NCBI RefSeq assembly: GCF_011057975.1
Contig: NZ_CP049109.1
Location: 1,767,001-1,831,000 of the forward strand
DNA from: Sphingosinithalassobacter tenebrarum
Lineage (GTDB): Bacteria; Pseudomonadota; Alphaproteobacteria; Sphingomonadales; Sphingomonadaceae
DNA: 64,000 nucleotides
Direction of reading: 5' to 3'
The notes under the pieces are model-generated. The model had not been told where the DNA came from, made no database searches, and saw nothing but the letters and a program-made list of their open reading frames with translations. Position 1 is the first letter of the stretch. Each line of letters begins with the position of its first letter. Of the stretch, positions 46,619 through 56,054 are shown one piece after another. The translations under genes were made by a program, and so were the position numbers.

Positions 46619-48688
46619 TTAGGTTTCCGGCAATCCAGCCTTCAGTTCATCAATCCACGGCCGCGCCGTCCCGTCCGACGGCGCTCGCCAGTCGCCGCGC
46701 GGGCTCAGCGCACCGGCGGAGGATACTTTCGGCCCGTTGGGGATCGCCGATCGCTTGAACTGGCTGGTGCGGAAGAAGCGATCGAGAAACAGCTCGAGCC
46801 ACTTGGCGATGGTTGCCAGATCATATTGATTGCGCCCGTCCTCGGGGAAATCGATCGGCCAGTGCCCGGCATTCGCGTCCTTCCACGCATGCCATGCCAG
46901 AAACGCGATCTTCGACGGGCGCAGTCCGTGGCGCACGGTATAGTGCAGGAAGAAGTCGTGCAGCTCATAGGGGCCGATCCGGTCCTGCGTGCTCTGGATC
47001 TTCCCGTCGGCATCGGCGGGCACCAGTTCGGGCGAGATTTCGGTGCCGAGGATCGCAGTCAGCACCTGGCCGGTCGCCGCGTCGAACTGCCCGGTCTCCA
47101 CCGTCCAACGGATCAGATACTGGATCAGCGTCTTGGGCACGCCGGTATTGACCGCATAATGGCTCATCTGGTCGCCGACGCCATAGGTGCACCAGCCGAG
47201 CGCCATTTCGGACAGGTCGCCGGTGCCGATCACGAACCCGCCGCGCTGATTGGCCAGCCGGAAGAGATAGTCGGTGCGAAGCCCCGCCTGCACGTTTTCG
47301 AAGGTCACGTCATAGGCCGGTTCGCCGTCCGCGAAGGGGTGGTCCATATCGGTCAGCATCTGGCGCGCGGCGGGACGGATATCGATCTCGTCGCCGGTCA
47401 CGCCCAGCGCGCGCATCAGCGCCCAGGCATTGGCCTTGGTCTCGTCGCTGGTGGCGAAGCCCGGCATGGTGAAGGCCAGAATGTCCGAACGCGGGCGCTG
47501 CAGCCGGTCCATCGCCTTGGCCGCTACGATCAGCGCGTGGGTCGAATCGAGCCCGCCCGACACGCCGATCACCAGCGTCTTCGCGCTTGTTGCGGCGATG
47601 CGCTTGCGCAGTCCCTCGACCTGGATGTTGAAGGCTTCGTAGCAATCCTCTTCGAGCTTTTCGGGCGTGTTCGGCACGAAAGGAAAGCGGCGGATCGGGC
47701 GTTTGAGGCCGATATCGGCGAAATCGGGTGCATGCGCGAAGGTCACGCGGCGGAAGCGCGTTTCGGGGTGGCCGGCATTGGCGGCGGCGTCGTTGAAGGT
47801 GGGGAAGCGCATCCGCTCGAGCCGCAACCGTTCGAGATCGATGTCCGCCAGCGTGATTTCGGTGGCGAGATCGAATCGCCCCGATTGCGCGATGCTTTCG
47901 CCGAATTCGTAGATCATTCCCTGGCCGTCCCAGGCAAGGTCGGTCGTGCTCTCGCCCGGCCCGGCGGCCGAATAGATATAGGCCGAAACCGTGCGCGCCG
48001 ATTGCGATTCGCACAGCATCTGCCGCTCGCGGCTCTTGCCGATGGTGATGTTGGAGGCCGAAAGGTTGCACAATATCAACGCCCCGGCGAGCGCGCCCTC
48101 GTTCGACGGCGGCGTCGGCGCCCAGAAATCCTCGCAGATTTCGGCGTGGAATACGAAATCGGGCAGATCCTCGGCCGCGAAGATCAGGTCGGTGCCGAAC
48201 GGTACGCGCTGCCCCGCGATATCGATGTTCAGCCCGGTCAGTCCCAGCCCCGGCGCGAACCAGCGCCGCTCATAATATTCGCGGTAATTGGGCAGATACT
48301 GCTTGGGGACGACCCCCAGCACGCGTCCGCGCGCGACGGCGACCGCGCAGTTATAGAGCCGCCCGTTGCGCTTCAGCGCCGCGCCGACCAGCAGCACCGG
48401 GCGCAGTTTCGCGCTCGCCGCGACGATGCGCGCCAGCGCCGCATCGGTGGCGTCGATCACCGCGTCCTGCAGATGCAGGTCGTCGATCGCATAGGATGTG
48501 ACATTGAGTTCGGGAAAGACGAGCAGATCGGCGCCCGCCTGTTCGCCATGTCTCGCCAGTTCGATCGTCGCATCGGCATTGGCGGCGGGATCGCCGACCG
48601 TCGCGATCGGCGTGCAGCTGCCGACGCGCAGCATGCCGTGCCGATGCAGCGAGTAGAACGGATGGGTTCCGGTTGCCTGACGTCCCAT
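46619..48688 (-). CDS. nadE: Glutamine-dependent NAD(+) synthetase
   Basis: A 689-aa two-domain enzyme that amidates deamido-NAD with glutamine nitrogen. The N-terminal nitrilase domain has Glu in VFPELNVTSY, Lys in PKQYLPNYREYYERRWF and Cys in FHAEICEDFW. The C-terminal synthetase domain has the ATP-pyrophosphatase loop VIGVSGGLDST. Length and order match the glutamine-using NadE of Mycobacterium type. It is monocistronic and convergent with the channel gene. Confidence 0.95.
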   Translation of the reverse strand: MGRQATGTHPFYSLHRHGMLRVGSCTPIATVGDPAANADATIELARHGEQAGADLLVFPELNVTSYAIDDLHLQDAVIDATDAALARIVAASAKLRPVLLVGAALKRNGRLYNCAVAVARGRVLGVVPKQYLPNYREYYERRWFAPGLGLTGLNIDIAGQRVPFGTDLIFAAEDLPDFVFHAEICEDFWAPTPPSNEGALAGALILCNLSASNITIGKSRERQMLCESQSARTVSAYIYSAAGPGESTTDLAWDGQGMIYEFGESIAQSGRFDLATEITLADIDLERLRLERMRFPTFNDAAANAGHPETRFRRVTFAHAPDFADIGLKRPIRRFPFVPNTPEKLEEDCYEAFNIQVEGLRKRIAATSAKTLVIGVSGGLDSTHALIVAAKAMDRLQRPRSDILAFTMPGFATSDETKANAWALMRALGVTGDEIDIRPAARQMLTDMDHPFADGEPAYDVTFENVQAGLRTDYLFRLANQRGGFVIGTGDLSEMALGWCTYGVGDQMSHYAVNTGVPKTLIQYLIRWTVETGQFDAATGQVLTAILGTEISPELVPADADGKIQSTQDRIGPYELHDFFLHYTVRHGLRPSKIAFLAWHAWKDANAGHWPIDFPEDGRNQYDLATIAKWLELFLDRFFRTSQFKRSAIPNGPKVSSAGALSPRGDWRAPSDGTARPWIDELKAGLPET

Positions 48689-48822
48689 CAGCGCGGCTCG
48701 CCTCGGGACGGCGATTTTGTCGACAGGTCAGGCCGCGATACGGACAGGAGCAAAGGCATCATGCCCCCGCTGATACGGCGGAAGGGCAGGCGCTGCCACC
48801 CTTTTGGAGGCGGCTCCGTGCT

Positions 48823-49536
48823 TCAGACGACCTTGGATGCGTAGATCATGCGGCCCTGGCCGAGTTCTTCGAACACGGTGTCGAGCAGGTTTTCGCCCAC
48901 CGCGAAACAGCCCTGGCTGCGGCCCAGCTTGCCCCATTTGTCGATCATGTCGGCATTGGCGTACCAGGCGCCATGAACGACAATGGCGCGATCGCGCGCA
49001 TTGTTGTTGGTGTCATCGAGCCCGTCGAGCCGCTGCGAGCGATCATGCTTGCCGACATAATATTCGGCGGTCAGATACGCACCTTCGCTGGTCGCATTCG
49101 ATCCCGGGACGTTGGAAAAGCGCTGGAGCCAGCCGGTATGGTCCGGGTCCGAGCCGCTGCCATGCGAGACAAAATAGGACGAAACATTGCCGCTGCCCAG
49201 CGTCAGCACATGGAGGCGCCGCGTCGCGGAATGCTCCTCGAAATCGACGATCGCGAGCTTGTCGTGATTGGGGATGCGCATCGAATGGCGGTCGAGCGCG
49301 GCCAGGGCGCGTTCGAACAGGTCCTGACGCACGCCGTTGGGCGCCGTCGGGCGCTGGACGACCAGGTCCGGGACCATCGGCGCCGGCGGCAGTGGCTTGG
49401 GCGTAGGGATCATCGGCGCGCTCGCCAGTTGCGCCGTGCGCGAGGCGCAGGCCGAGACCGCGGCGCCGCCGGCCATCACCAGGGCCGATCGCAACATTGC
49501 CCGGCGCGTCCGCACCGTATCGAAACGCTTACTCAT
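48823..49536 (-). CDS. YkuD_2-type murein L,D-transpeptidase-like protein
   Basis: A 237-aa exported protein from the ATG at 49536; an upstream ATG at 49569 would add 11 residues. The N-terminus combines a twin-arginine-like TRRAMLRSALVMAGGAA with a possible lipobox VSAC. The catalytic-domain His is in VVHGAWY and the Cys in SQGCFAV, as in the murein L,D-transpeptidase catalytic domain family. It is divergent from a second transpeptidase gene 243 bp away. Confidence 0.82.
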   Translation of the reverse strand: MSKRFDTVRTRRAMLRSALVMAGGAAVSACASRTAQLASAPMIPTPKPLPPAPMVPDLVVQRPTAPNGVRQDLFERALAALDRHSMRIPNHDKLAIVDFEEHSATRRLHVLTLGSGNVSSYFVSHGSGSDPDHTGWLQRFSNVPGSNATSEGAYLTAEYYVGKHDRSQRLDGLDDTNNNARDRAIVVHGAWYANADMIDKWGKLGRSQGCFAVGENLLDTVFEELGQGRMIYASKVV

Positions 49537-49829
49537 CTTGTCTTCTTGCCCGTTTGTATGTTCCCGCATGGCGACCTTATACCAAAGATCGCGGCGAATA
49601 TTTCCTGAACCTGTGTCCCAAAGGCCACGGTTCGGCGCAACGGATGCTCACTTCGCCGACTTTGACCGATTTTGCCGGAACCTGCAGCCCCGGTTCGATC
49701 CCTTCCGGGTTCCACCGGAGGGCGACTCCGCCGCAATGGCACCAATTGCGGTTTTCGGCGTTAAATGGTTAACGAATTATGGATGTGCGGCCTTTTCGGG
49801 GGTACACCGGGGAAATGGAGACTGCATCG

Positions 49830-50570
49830 ATGGCGTTGGCGGGCCTGCGTCGATTGGGGATCATGGCGATTGCGGCGGCGGCGCTTTTCGGGGCGCCCGC
49901 ATCGGCGCAGCTGCTTGCGGCCAACGATACGCGTTCCGACGTGCCCACCGCCGATGCGATCGCGGCGCTGCGCCCCGGCCAGTATCGCTGGTATGACAGT
50001 GGGTTCGAACGGATTTCGGCGCGCGTCGACGATCGCATCACGGCCACCGTCAGCATCCCGGAGCAGCGCATCTATGTCTATCGCGGCGGATTGTTGATCG
50101 GCGTCAGCACGGTATCTACTGGCATGGCCGGCCACGAAACGCCGACCGGCGAATATCCCATCTTGCAAAAGGCGGAGTTTCACCGCTCGAACATCTACAG
50201 CAATGCCCCGATGCCCTTCATGCAGCGGCTGACCTGGGACGGTATCGCGCTGCACGCCGGGCATAATCCCGGGCGTCCCGCCTCGCATGGCTGCATCCGG
50301 CTGCCGCGCGAATTCGCGCGCAAGCTGTTCCGCCTGACCGAGCGAGGAACCGTTGTCACTGTCACCGACCGGACGATCGTCGATCCCGGCGGCATGTGGG
50401 CACCGCCGATCACGGTCGACGGGCATGTCGGCGGCGAGGCCTTCAACGTGGTCGTCGCCGAAAATGAAAGCTGGCCGGCCCCCGCACCGATGGGTGGGCG
50501 CTGGAAACCGGGCGGGGATACGCAGTCGCTCCGCCGCGACGGGCGCGAAGGCATGGTTCCCGGCAAATAA
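49830..50570 (+). CDS. L,D-transpeptidase (YkuD domain)
   Basis: A 246-aa periplasmic protein with signal peptide (LGIMAIAAAALFGAPASAQ). The YkuD domain carries IALHAGHNPG and the catalytic SHGCIRLP motif (Cys nucleophile). It forms 3-3 peptidoglycan cross-links or attaches proteins. I chose the ATG at 49830 behind TGGAG; ATGs at 49779 and 49815 are in frame. The C-terminal 70 residues extend past the catalytic domain and are Pro- and Gly-rich. Confidence 0.88.
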   Translation: MALAGLRRLGIMAIAAAALFGAPASAQLLAANDTRSDVPTADAIAALRPGQYRWYDSGFERISARVDDRITATVSIPEQRIYVYRGGLLIGVSTVSTGMAGHETPTGEYPILQKAEFHRSNIYSNAPMPFMQRLTWDGIALHAGHNPGRPASHGCIRLPREFARKLFRLTERGTVVTVTDRTIVDPGGMWAPPITVDGHVGGEAFNVVVAENESWPAPAPMGGRWKPGGDTQSLRRDGREGMVPGK

Positions 50571-50645
50571 TTCCCGCCCAGGAAGGCGCATGACTGCCGA
50601 AATCGCTTGCCGTCCCCCGCACCGGCTGCGCTATGGCACGCGGCG

Positions 50646-51275
50646 ATGGTGATGCGATTTGAAATGGCGCGCGACGCGCTGATCGCGGTTGGCCAGCGGC
50701 TCGATTCGCGCGGCTGGGCTCCGGCTACTTCGGGCAATTATTCTGTGCGCCTCGATGACGGCAGCTTCGCCGTCACGGTTTCCGGGCGGCACAAGGGGCG
50801 GCTCGACGCCGGCGGAATCATGCGCGTCGACGCCGAGGGCAGGGCATTGACCGAAGGCAAGCCATCTGCCGAAACCGCGCTGCACCTGGCGATCTATCGC
50901 GCCTTTCCCGGGGCCAATGCCGTGCTTCACGGCCATTCCCCGCAATCGGTGGGCCTGTCCCGCGCGGTCGCCGACGCCGGCCATTGGACGTTTCGCGGGC
51001 ACGAGATGCTGAAAGCCTTTCCCGGCATCGACACGCACGAAGCCGAGGTCCGGCTGCCGATCGTCGACAACAGCCAGAACATGGCAGCGATCGAATCGGC
51101 GATCGCTCCGGCGCTGTCGCTGCCTGATGCCGCTCCGGCCTATCTCATTCGCAGTCATGGCCTGTATAGCTGGGGCAGGGATCTGGACGAGGCCGAGCGC
51201 GTCCTCGAGGCGACCGAATGGCTGATTGCCGCCGAACTCGCAGAATGCGGTTTCAGAAAGGGATTCGACGCATGA
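50646..51275 (+). CDS. mtnB: Methylthioribulose-1-phosphate dehydratase
   Basis: A 209-aa class II aldolase-fold, zinc-dependent enzyme of the methionine salvage pathway. Zinc ligands appear in LHGHSPQSVG and in RSHGLYSWG; catalytic context is ATSGNYSVRL. It converts methylthioribulose-1-phosphate to the diketo compound used by MtnC. Start between ATG 50646 and 50652 is uncertain. It is the first of four overlapping mtn genes. Confidence 0.93.
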   Translation: MVMRFEMARDALIAVGQRLDSRGWAPATSGNYSVRLDDGSFAVTVSGRHKGRLDAGGIMRVDAEGRALTEGKPSAETALHLAIYRAFPGANAVLHGHSPQSVGLSRAVADAGHWTFRGHEMLKAFPGIDTHEAEVRLPIVDNSQNMAAIESAIAPALSLPDAAPAYLIRSHGLYSWGRDLDEAERVLEATEWLIAAELAECGFRKGFDA

Positions 51276-51823
51276 CTCAGCTTCGTATCTACGATGCCGC
51301 CGCGCCGGAGGCGCCGCTGCTCGACACGACCAACCCTGGAGAGATCGCCAGCAAGCTGCGCGACCTGGGCGTCCGGTTCGAACAATGGGGTACGCGCGAC
51401 TTGCCGGCCGACGCCGATCAGGACGCGGTGCTTTCTGCCTATGCTCCCGAAATCGGCGGGCTGAAAGCCGACAAGGGCTATCAGTCGGTCGACGTCATCC
51501 GCATGGTGCCGGACCATCCCGAAAAGGACGCGCTGCGGAGCAAATTCCTCTCCGAACACCGCCATTCGGAGGACGAAGTCCGCTTTTTCGTGGAAGGCGA
51601 GGGGCTGTTCACGCTGCGCACCGACGACACTGTCTATGCGATGCTGTGTGAAGCAGGCGATCTCATCTCGGTCCCCGCGGGCATGCGCCACTGGTTCGAC
51701 ATGGGGCCGACGCCGCGCTTCACTGCGATCCGCCTGTTCACCAACCCCGACGGATGGGTCGCCAAATTCACCGGCGACACGATCGCCGACCGCTTTCCCC
51801 GGCACGCGCCGGCGGCGGCCTGA
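51272..51823 (+). CDS. mtnD: Acireductone dioxygenase
   Basis: A 183-aa cupin. The metal ligands are in [11 protein letters not shown] (H96, H98, E102) and AGMRHWF. With iron it gives formate and the ketoacid precursor of methionine (KMTB); with nickel it gives an off-pathway product. The ATG overlaps the mtnB stop (ATGA). Confidence 0.95.
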   Translation: MTQLRIYDAAAPEAPLLDTTNPGEIASKLRDLGVRFEQWGTRDLPADADQDAVLSAYAPEIGGLKADKGYQSVDVIRMVPDHPEKDALRSKFLSEHRHSEDEVRFFVEGEGLFTLRTDDTVYAMLCEAGDLISVPAGMRHWFDMGPTPRFTAIRLFTNPDGWVAKFTGDTIADRFPRHAPAAA

Positions 51824-51857
51824 CCATCCTCCCCGAAACGGAGAGGAAGGAACTTCC

Positions 51858-52487
51858 GTGACTCCCAAAGCCATCCTCCTCGACATCGAAGGGACGACGA
51901 GCAGCATCGCCTTCGTCGCCGATGTCCTCTTCCCCTATGCGCGGCAGCATCTGCCCGCCTATGTCGCCGCCAATCGCGAAGCCGTGGCGCCGATCCTTGC
52001 GGACGTGCCGGGTGAAGATCCGGTCGCCACGCTGATCGGCTGGATCGACGCCGACGCCAAGGAAACCCCGCTAAAGACGTTGCAGGGGATGATCTGGGAC
52101 GCGGGCTATCGCGACGGCACGCTCAAGGGTCATGTCTATCCCGACACGCCGCAGGCGCTCGCCCGTTGGAACGCGGCCGGCATCCCCGTCCATATCTACA
52201 GCTCGGGCTCGGTCGCCGCGCAGAAGCTGATCTTCGGTTTCAGCGAGGCAGGCGACCTGACGCCGTTCCTGTCGGGCTATTTCGACACCACCACCGGCCC
52301 CAAGCGCGAAGCGGCCTCCTACACGAAGATCGCCGACGCGCTTGGCCTGGCGCCCGGCGACATCCTGTTCGTTTCCGACATGCAGCCCGAGATCGACGCC
52401 GCCAAGGCCGCCGGGGTTCAGGCGCTGCTGATCGATCGCGAAGGGCAGGGCGGCGACGTGCATTCGCTGGCGGAGGTGCTGCCGTGA
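51858..52487 (+). CDS. mtnC: Enolase-phosphatase E1
   Basis: A 209-aa HAD-superfamily protein that performs both enolisation and dephosphorylation, giving the acireductone for MtnD. The motif [14 protein letters not shown] and [12 protein letters not shown] are characteristic. The start is GTG at 51858, preceded by AGGAAGGAA. Its stop overlaps the mtnA start (GTGA). Confidence 0.95.
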   Translation: MTPKAILLDIEGTTSSIAFVADVLFPYARQHLPAYVAANREAVAPILADVPGEDPVATLIGWIDADAKETPLKTLQGMIWDAGYRDGTLKGHVYPDTPQALARWNAAGIPVHIYSSGSVAAQKLIFGFSEAGDLTPFLSGYFDTTTGPKREAASYTKIADALGLAPGDILFVSDMQPEIDAAKAAGVQALLIDREGQGGDVHSLAEVLP

Positions 52488-53536
52488 TCCTGCAAGGCGA
52501 ATATACCCGCTCGATCATGCGCACGCAGGATGGGAAGGGCGCACGCATCCTCGATCAGCGCCAGCTTCCCTGGGAAGTCCGCTGGGTCGAACTGCGCGAC
52601 ATGGAGGCGGCGGCGATCGCGATCCGCGAAATGTGGACGCGCGGCGCGCCGATGGTCGGGGCGACGGCCGCCTATGGGCTGGCGATGGCGCTTGCCGAAG
52701 ACCCGTCGGACGAAAGCCTGCTCGCCGCGCGCGACTATCTGTTCCACACCCGCCCGACGGCAGTGAATCTGCGCTGGGCGCTCGATGAAGTCGCGAAGAC
52801 GGTCGGCCCGCTGCCGCCCGCCGAACGCGCCCAGGCCGCCTTCGCCCGTGCCGATGCGATCTGCGACGAAGATGTCGAGCTGTGCCGCGCGATCGGCGAA
52901 AGCGGTCTCCAGTTGCTCCGCGATCTGCACGCCAGGCACCCAGACCGCCCGATCAACATCCTGACGCATTGCAATGCCGGCTGGCTCGCCACGGTCGATT
53001 ACGGCACTGCCACCGCGCCCATCTATCTCGCGCATGACGAAGGCATTCCGGTTCATGTCTGGGTCGACGAAACCCGCCCGCGCAATCAGGGCGCGCTGCT
53101 CACCGCGTTCGAGCTGCGCAATCACGGCGTCCCGCACACGGTGATCGCTGACAATGCCGGCGGCCTCCTGATGATGCAGGGCAAGGTCGACGCGGTGATC
53201 GTCGGCACCGATCGCGTGACGGCGAACGGCGATGTCTGCAACAAGATCGGGACGTATCTGAAGGCGCTTGCCGCGCACGACAATGACGTACCCTTCTACG
53301 TCGCGCTGCCCTATACGACGTTCGACGCTGACACGCCGAGCGGTGATGCCATTCCGATCGAGGAACGCGCCGGCGAGGAACTGACTCAGGCGACCGGCCC
53401 CGCCGGGGACGGCACGATCACGACCATCCGCCTGACGCAGTCGCCCGCCGCCAATCCGGCATTCGATGTCACACCCGCTCGGTTGGTCACTGCCTATATC
53501 ACGGAAAAAGGCGTGCTCGACCGAATCGGCGACTGA
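52484..53536 (+). CDS. mtnA: Methylthioribose-1-phosphate isomerase
   Basis: A 350-aa eIF2B-like isomerase that turns methylthioribose-1-phosphate into the ribulose form. Catalytic Cys is in LTHCNAG and Asp in [26 protein letters not shown] is the substrate loop. Start is GTG at 52484 overlapping mtnC. No mtnK or mtnP gene is nearby, so the upstream phosphorylation steps are encoded elsewhere. Confidence 0.96.
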   Translation: MILQGEYTRSIMRTQDGKGARILDQRQLPWEVRWVELRDMEAAAIAIREMWTRGAPMVGATAAYGLAMALAEDPSDESLLAARDYLFHTRPTAVNLRWALDEVAKTVGPLPPAERAQAAFARADAICDEDVELCRAIGESGLQLLRDLHARHPDRPINILTHCNAGWLATVDYGTATAPIYLAHDEGIPVHVWVDETRPRNQGALLTAFELRNHGVPHTVIADNAGGLLMMQGKVDAVIVGTDRVTANGDVCNKIGTYLKALAAHDNDVPFYVALPYTTFDADTPSGDAIPIEERAGEELTQATGPAGDGTITTIRLTQSPAANPAFDVTPARLVTAYITEKGVLDRIGD

Positions 53537-53698
53537 CCTTCCCCTCGCTCCCGGCGAGGGAGCGGAAAATTCCGGGATGCCCCCTCGCATTCGCCCCCTC
53601 GGCCATGCTTAGGTCGTAAAGGCGGGATAGCGGGTCCTCGGGGGAGGATGGTCCGGGCGAAAAGCTCCGCGTTGATCACTAGGGAAGACAGGCACTTC

Positions 53699-54517
53699 AT
53701 GGCTTTCGCCGCGCCGCGCGTGGACACGGAAAAGATGCGGCTATGGCTGCGGGTTCGCGGGCCAGCGCTGCTGCTGGCGCTGATCGTCGAAATCCTGCTG
53801 GCGCTGCTGCTGCTGACCATCGTTCCGCAGTTCCTCGATCCCGAGGAGGAATCGGCGATGAGCCTGTTCGACGTCAGCTCGCAGGGCACAGCGCCGCCCG
53901 AAGTCGATCCCGGCGACAGCGAGGATGCGCGCCCGGAGGAACCGGCGGAGGAACAGCCCGAGCCCCGGCCGGTCGAACAACCGCCGCAGCCGCAACAGCC
54001 ACAGCCGACGCGCGAAGCCCCCTCGGAACGGCCGGTGCCCAACTTCATTCCGATGTCGCGCGACGAGATGGCGATGGTGGACGACAGCATGCAGCGCCGC
54101 CCGGCCGAACGGCAGTCGACACAGCCATCGCGGCCGTCGCGCACCTATGGCCCGGTCGATCCCGGCGTCCCCGGTCAGCGGCCCGATACGCCGGTGGTCG
54201 GCACCGCGCCGGACGGATCGCCGCTCTATGCCGCCGAATGGTATCGTCGGCCCGAACAGCGGATGATGGCCGATTATCTCTCGGTCGTGAGTGGCGAAGC
54301 CGTGGCGTTGATCAGTTGCCGGACAGTGCCGGACTATCGGGTGGAGGATTGCGTGCTTCAGTATGAATCACCCAAAGGGTCGGGCATGGGGCAGGCGGTG
54401 CTGGCGATGGCGTTCAAGTTCCGCGTCCGCCCCGCGCGCAAGGACGGCAAGGAGCAGGTCGGAAGCTGGGTCCGCATCCGCATTACCAAGCGTATCAACG
54501 GCACCGGCTGGAACTAG
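53699..54517 (+). CDS. Membrane-anchored proline-rich protein, TonB-like layout
   Basis: A 272-aa protein of unknown function. One transmembrane helix (about residues 18-41, LLLALIVEILLALLLLTIVP) is followed by a Pro/Glu/Gln-rich linker (about 60-165) and a C-terminal domain of about 90 residues ending in VRIRITKRINGTGWN. The order (anchor, Pro-rich spacer, small C-terminal fold) is TonB-like, and the CRTVPDYRVEDC and FKFRVRPARKDGK segments resemble TonB C-terminal fragments in energy-transduction proteins. I did not see exbB/exbD. The ATG at 53699 is preferred; another in frame at 53648 lies too near its GGAGG. Confidence 0.6.
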   Translation: MAFAAPRVDTEKMRLWLRVRGPALLLALIVEILLALLLLTIVPQFLDPEEESAMSLFDVSSQGTAPPEVDPGDSEDARPEEPAEEQPEPRPVEQPPQPQQPQPTREAPSERPVPNFIPMSRDEMAMVDDSMQRRPAERQSTQPSRPSRTYGPVDPGVPGQRPDTPVVGTAPDGSPLYAAEWYRRPEQRMMADYLSVVSGEAVALISCRTVPDYRVEDCVLQYESPKGSGMGQAVLAMAFKFRVRPARKDGKEQVGSWVRIRITKRINGTGWN

Positions 54518-55665
54518 GCCGGCGCGCGCAGCCGTGCCATCCGCTCCAGCGCCGCGTCGAGCGTCTCGTCCGCCTTGGCGAAGCAAAGCCGCACGACATT
54601 GGTGACGGCGTCCTGCGCGTAAAAGGCCGATACCGGAATCGCCGCGACGCCGGCTTCGTCGAGCAGGCGGTTACAGAAATCCACGTCGCCTTCATCGATG
54701 CCGCTCGCGGTCAGATCGATCGACAGGAAATAGGTCGCGGCGCTCGGCAACGTCACCAGGCCGAGCGTTTCGAGCCCGTTCTTCAGCCGGTCGCGCGATC
54801 GCTGGAACCCGGCGCTGGCGCGCTGCACCCAGTCATCTTGCGTATTTAATCCGTGCGCGACCGCCCATTGCAGATTGGGTGGTGTGGTGAAGGTGAGGAA
54901 CTGGTGCGCCTTGGCGAGCCCGCGCAGCAATTGCGGCGCTGCGCACATCCAGCCGACTTTCCATCCCGTCAGCGCAAAGATCTTGCCCGCGCTGCCGATC
55001 TTCACGGTCCGTTCGCGCATGCCGGGAAAGCCGATCAGCGGCAGATGTCGTGCGCCGTCGAAGGTCACATGTTCCCACACTTCATCGCACACCGCGATCA
55101 GATCGTGCGACACACAAAAGTCGGCGAGCAGCGCCAGTTCTCCGGCGCTTGCCATCGTCGCGGCGGGATTGAGCGGGTTGTTGAACAGCACCAGCCGCGT
55201 CCTCTCGGTCACCGCCGCCTCCAGCGCTTCGGCGGTGATCCGCCACTCTGGCGGTTCGAGCCGGACGAAACGCGGTACGCCGCCCGCGCGCTCGATCAGC
55301 GGCACATAGGCGTCGTAGAGCGGCTGGAAACAGAGCACTTCGTCGCCGGGCGTGATCAGCGCGAGCAATGCAGCGGCCAGCGCCTCGGTCGCGCCGGAGG
55401 TGACCACCACTTCCTCTGCCGTCAGATTGAGTCCCTGATGCCGCGCATAGTGATCGGCAACGGCCTCGCGGAGTTCGGGGATGCCGATCATCGGGGGATA
55501 CTGATTCGATCGTTGCGTCAGCGCCTCGGCGGCGGTGTGAAGCACCGCTTCGGGACCGGTGCCGTCCGGGAAGCCCTGACCCAGATTGACGGCGCCGCTC
55601 GCGCGGGCGCGCGCCGACATGGCTTCGAAAATGGTCGTTCCCATCGCTGCGTATATCGGATTCAT
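54514..55665 (-). CDS. Class I/II PLP aminotransferase, probable methionine (KMTB) aminotransferase
   Basis: A 383-aa fold-type I aminotransferase. The PLP lysine is K228 in GSAGKIFALTGWKVGW, and the cofactor aspartate is D194 in CDEVWEH. It resembles the YbdL/kynurenine aminotransferase subgroup, which prefers methionine and aromatic amino acids. Position one gene away from mtnBDCA suggests it performs the last salvage step (MtnE role). It is convergent with the proline-rich protein gene, overlapping by 4 bp. The ATG at 55665 was chosen because homology begins there. Confidence 0.87.
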   Translation of the reverse strand: MNPIYAAMGTTIFEAMSARARASGAVNLGQGFPDGTGPEAVLHTAAEALTQRSNQYPPMIGIPELREAVADHYARHQGLNLTAEEVVVTSGATEALAAALLALITPGDEVLCFQPLYDAYVPLIERAGGVPRFVRLEPPEWRITAEALEAAVTERTRLVLFNNPLNPAATMASAGELALLADFCVSHDLIAVCDEVWEHVTFDGARHLPLIGFPGMRERTVKIGSAGKIFALTGWKVGWMCAAPQLLRGLAKAHQFLTFTTPPNLQWAVAHGLNTQDDWVQRASAGFQRSRDRLKNGLETLGLVTLPSAATYFLSIDLTASGIDEGDVDFCNRLLDEAGVAAIPVSAFYAQDAVTNVVRLCFAKADETLDAALERMARLRAPA

Positions 55666-55792
55666 GGTGCGCGCTTGTGCCCTGCGCGGACGGGCCGTGC
55701 CAAGCCGTTTCGCGCGGGGCTTTCGTTTCGCGTGCGGTTTTGGCAACTCAGGGGCGCGCTGCACGTTGGGTTTTGTGCAGCAAGGGAAAGTT

Positions 55793-56008
55793 ATGACGAA
55801 AAAGCCACCCGTACCCGAAGAGAACAAGTCGCCCTATCCGATCGAGGAGCCGCCGCACGACGATGTCGGCGATACCGAGGCGAAGGAAAAGGAAGCCGCC
55901 CGCTCGCGCAAATGGATCGCGGCGGGCGCTGCGGTAGGCATCGGTTCGGCCGCGTTGGCCGGCGCGCTGCTCTATGGCCGCAGCAAAGGCAAGAAGGACA
56001 AGGCCTGA
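55793..56008 (+). CDS. Small single-pass membrane protein
   Basis: A 71-aa protein of unknown function. Residues 1-40 are charged and Pro/Glu-rich (PPVPEENKSPYPIEEPPHDD), followed by a Gly/Ala-rich hydrophobic segment (about 42-61) and a basic end (GRSKGKKDKA). AAGGGA precedes the ATG. It is convergent with the Rieske oxygenase gene and divergent from the aminotransferase gene. Confidence 0.65.
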   Translation: MTKKPPVPEENKSPYPIEEPPHDDVGDTEAKEKEAARSRKWIAAGAAVGIGSAALAGALLYGRSKGKKDKA

Positions 56009-56054
56009 ACCATCTCGGGCGGCTGGTGATGCTGTCGCCGGCCGCCCGGTGCGC

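Noticed and set aside
49765..49785. CtrA-like TTAA repeat (TTAAATGGTTAAC) near the L,D-transpeptidase start
   Set aside because: The spacing between TTAA half-sites is 4 bases, not the 7 expected for CtrA.
50571..50645. SAM-type riboswitch before the methionine salvage genes
   Set aside because: The 75-bp leader is too short and shows no matching conserved helices.
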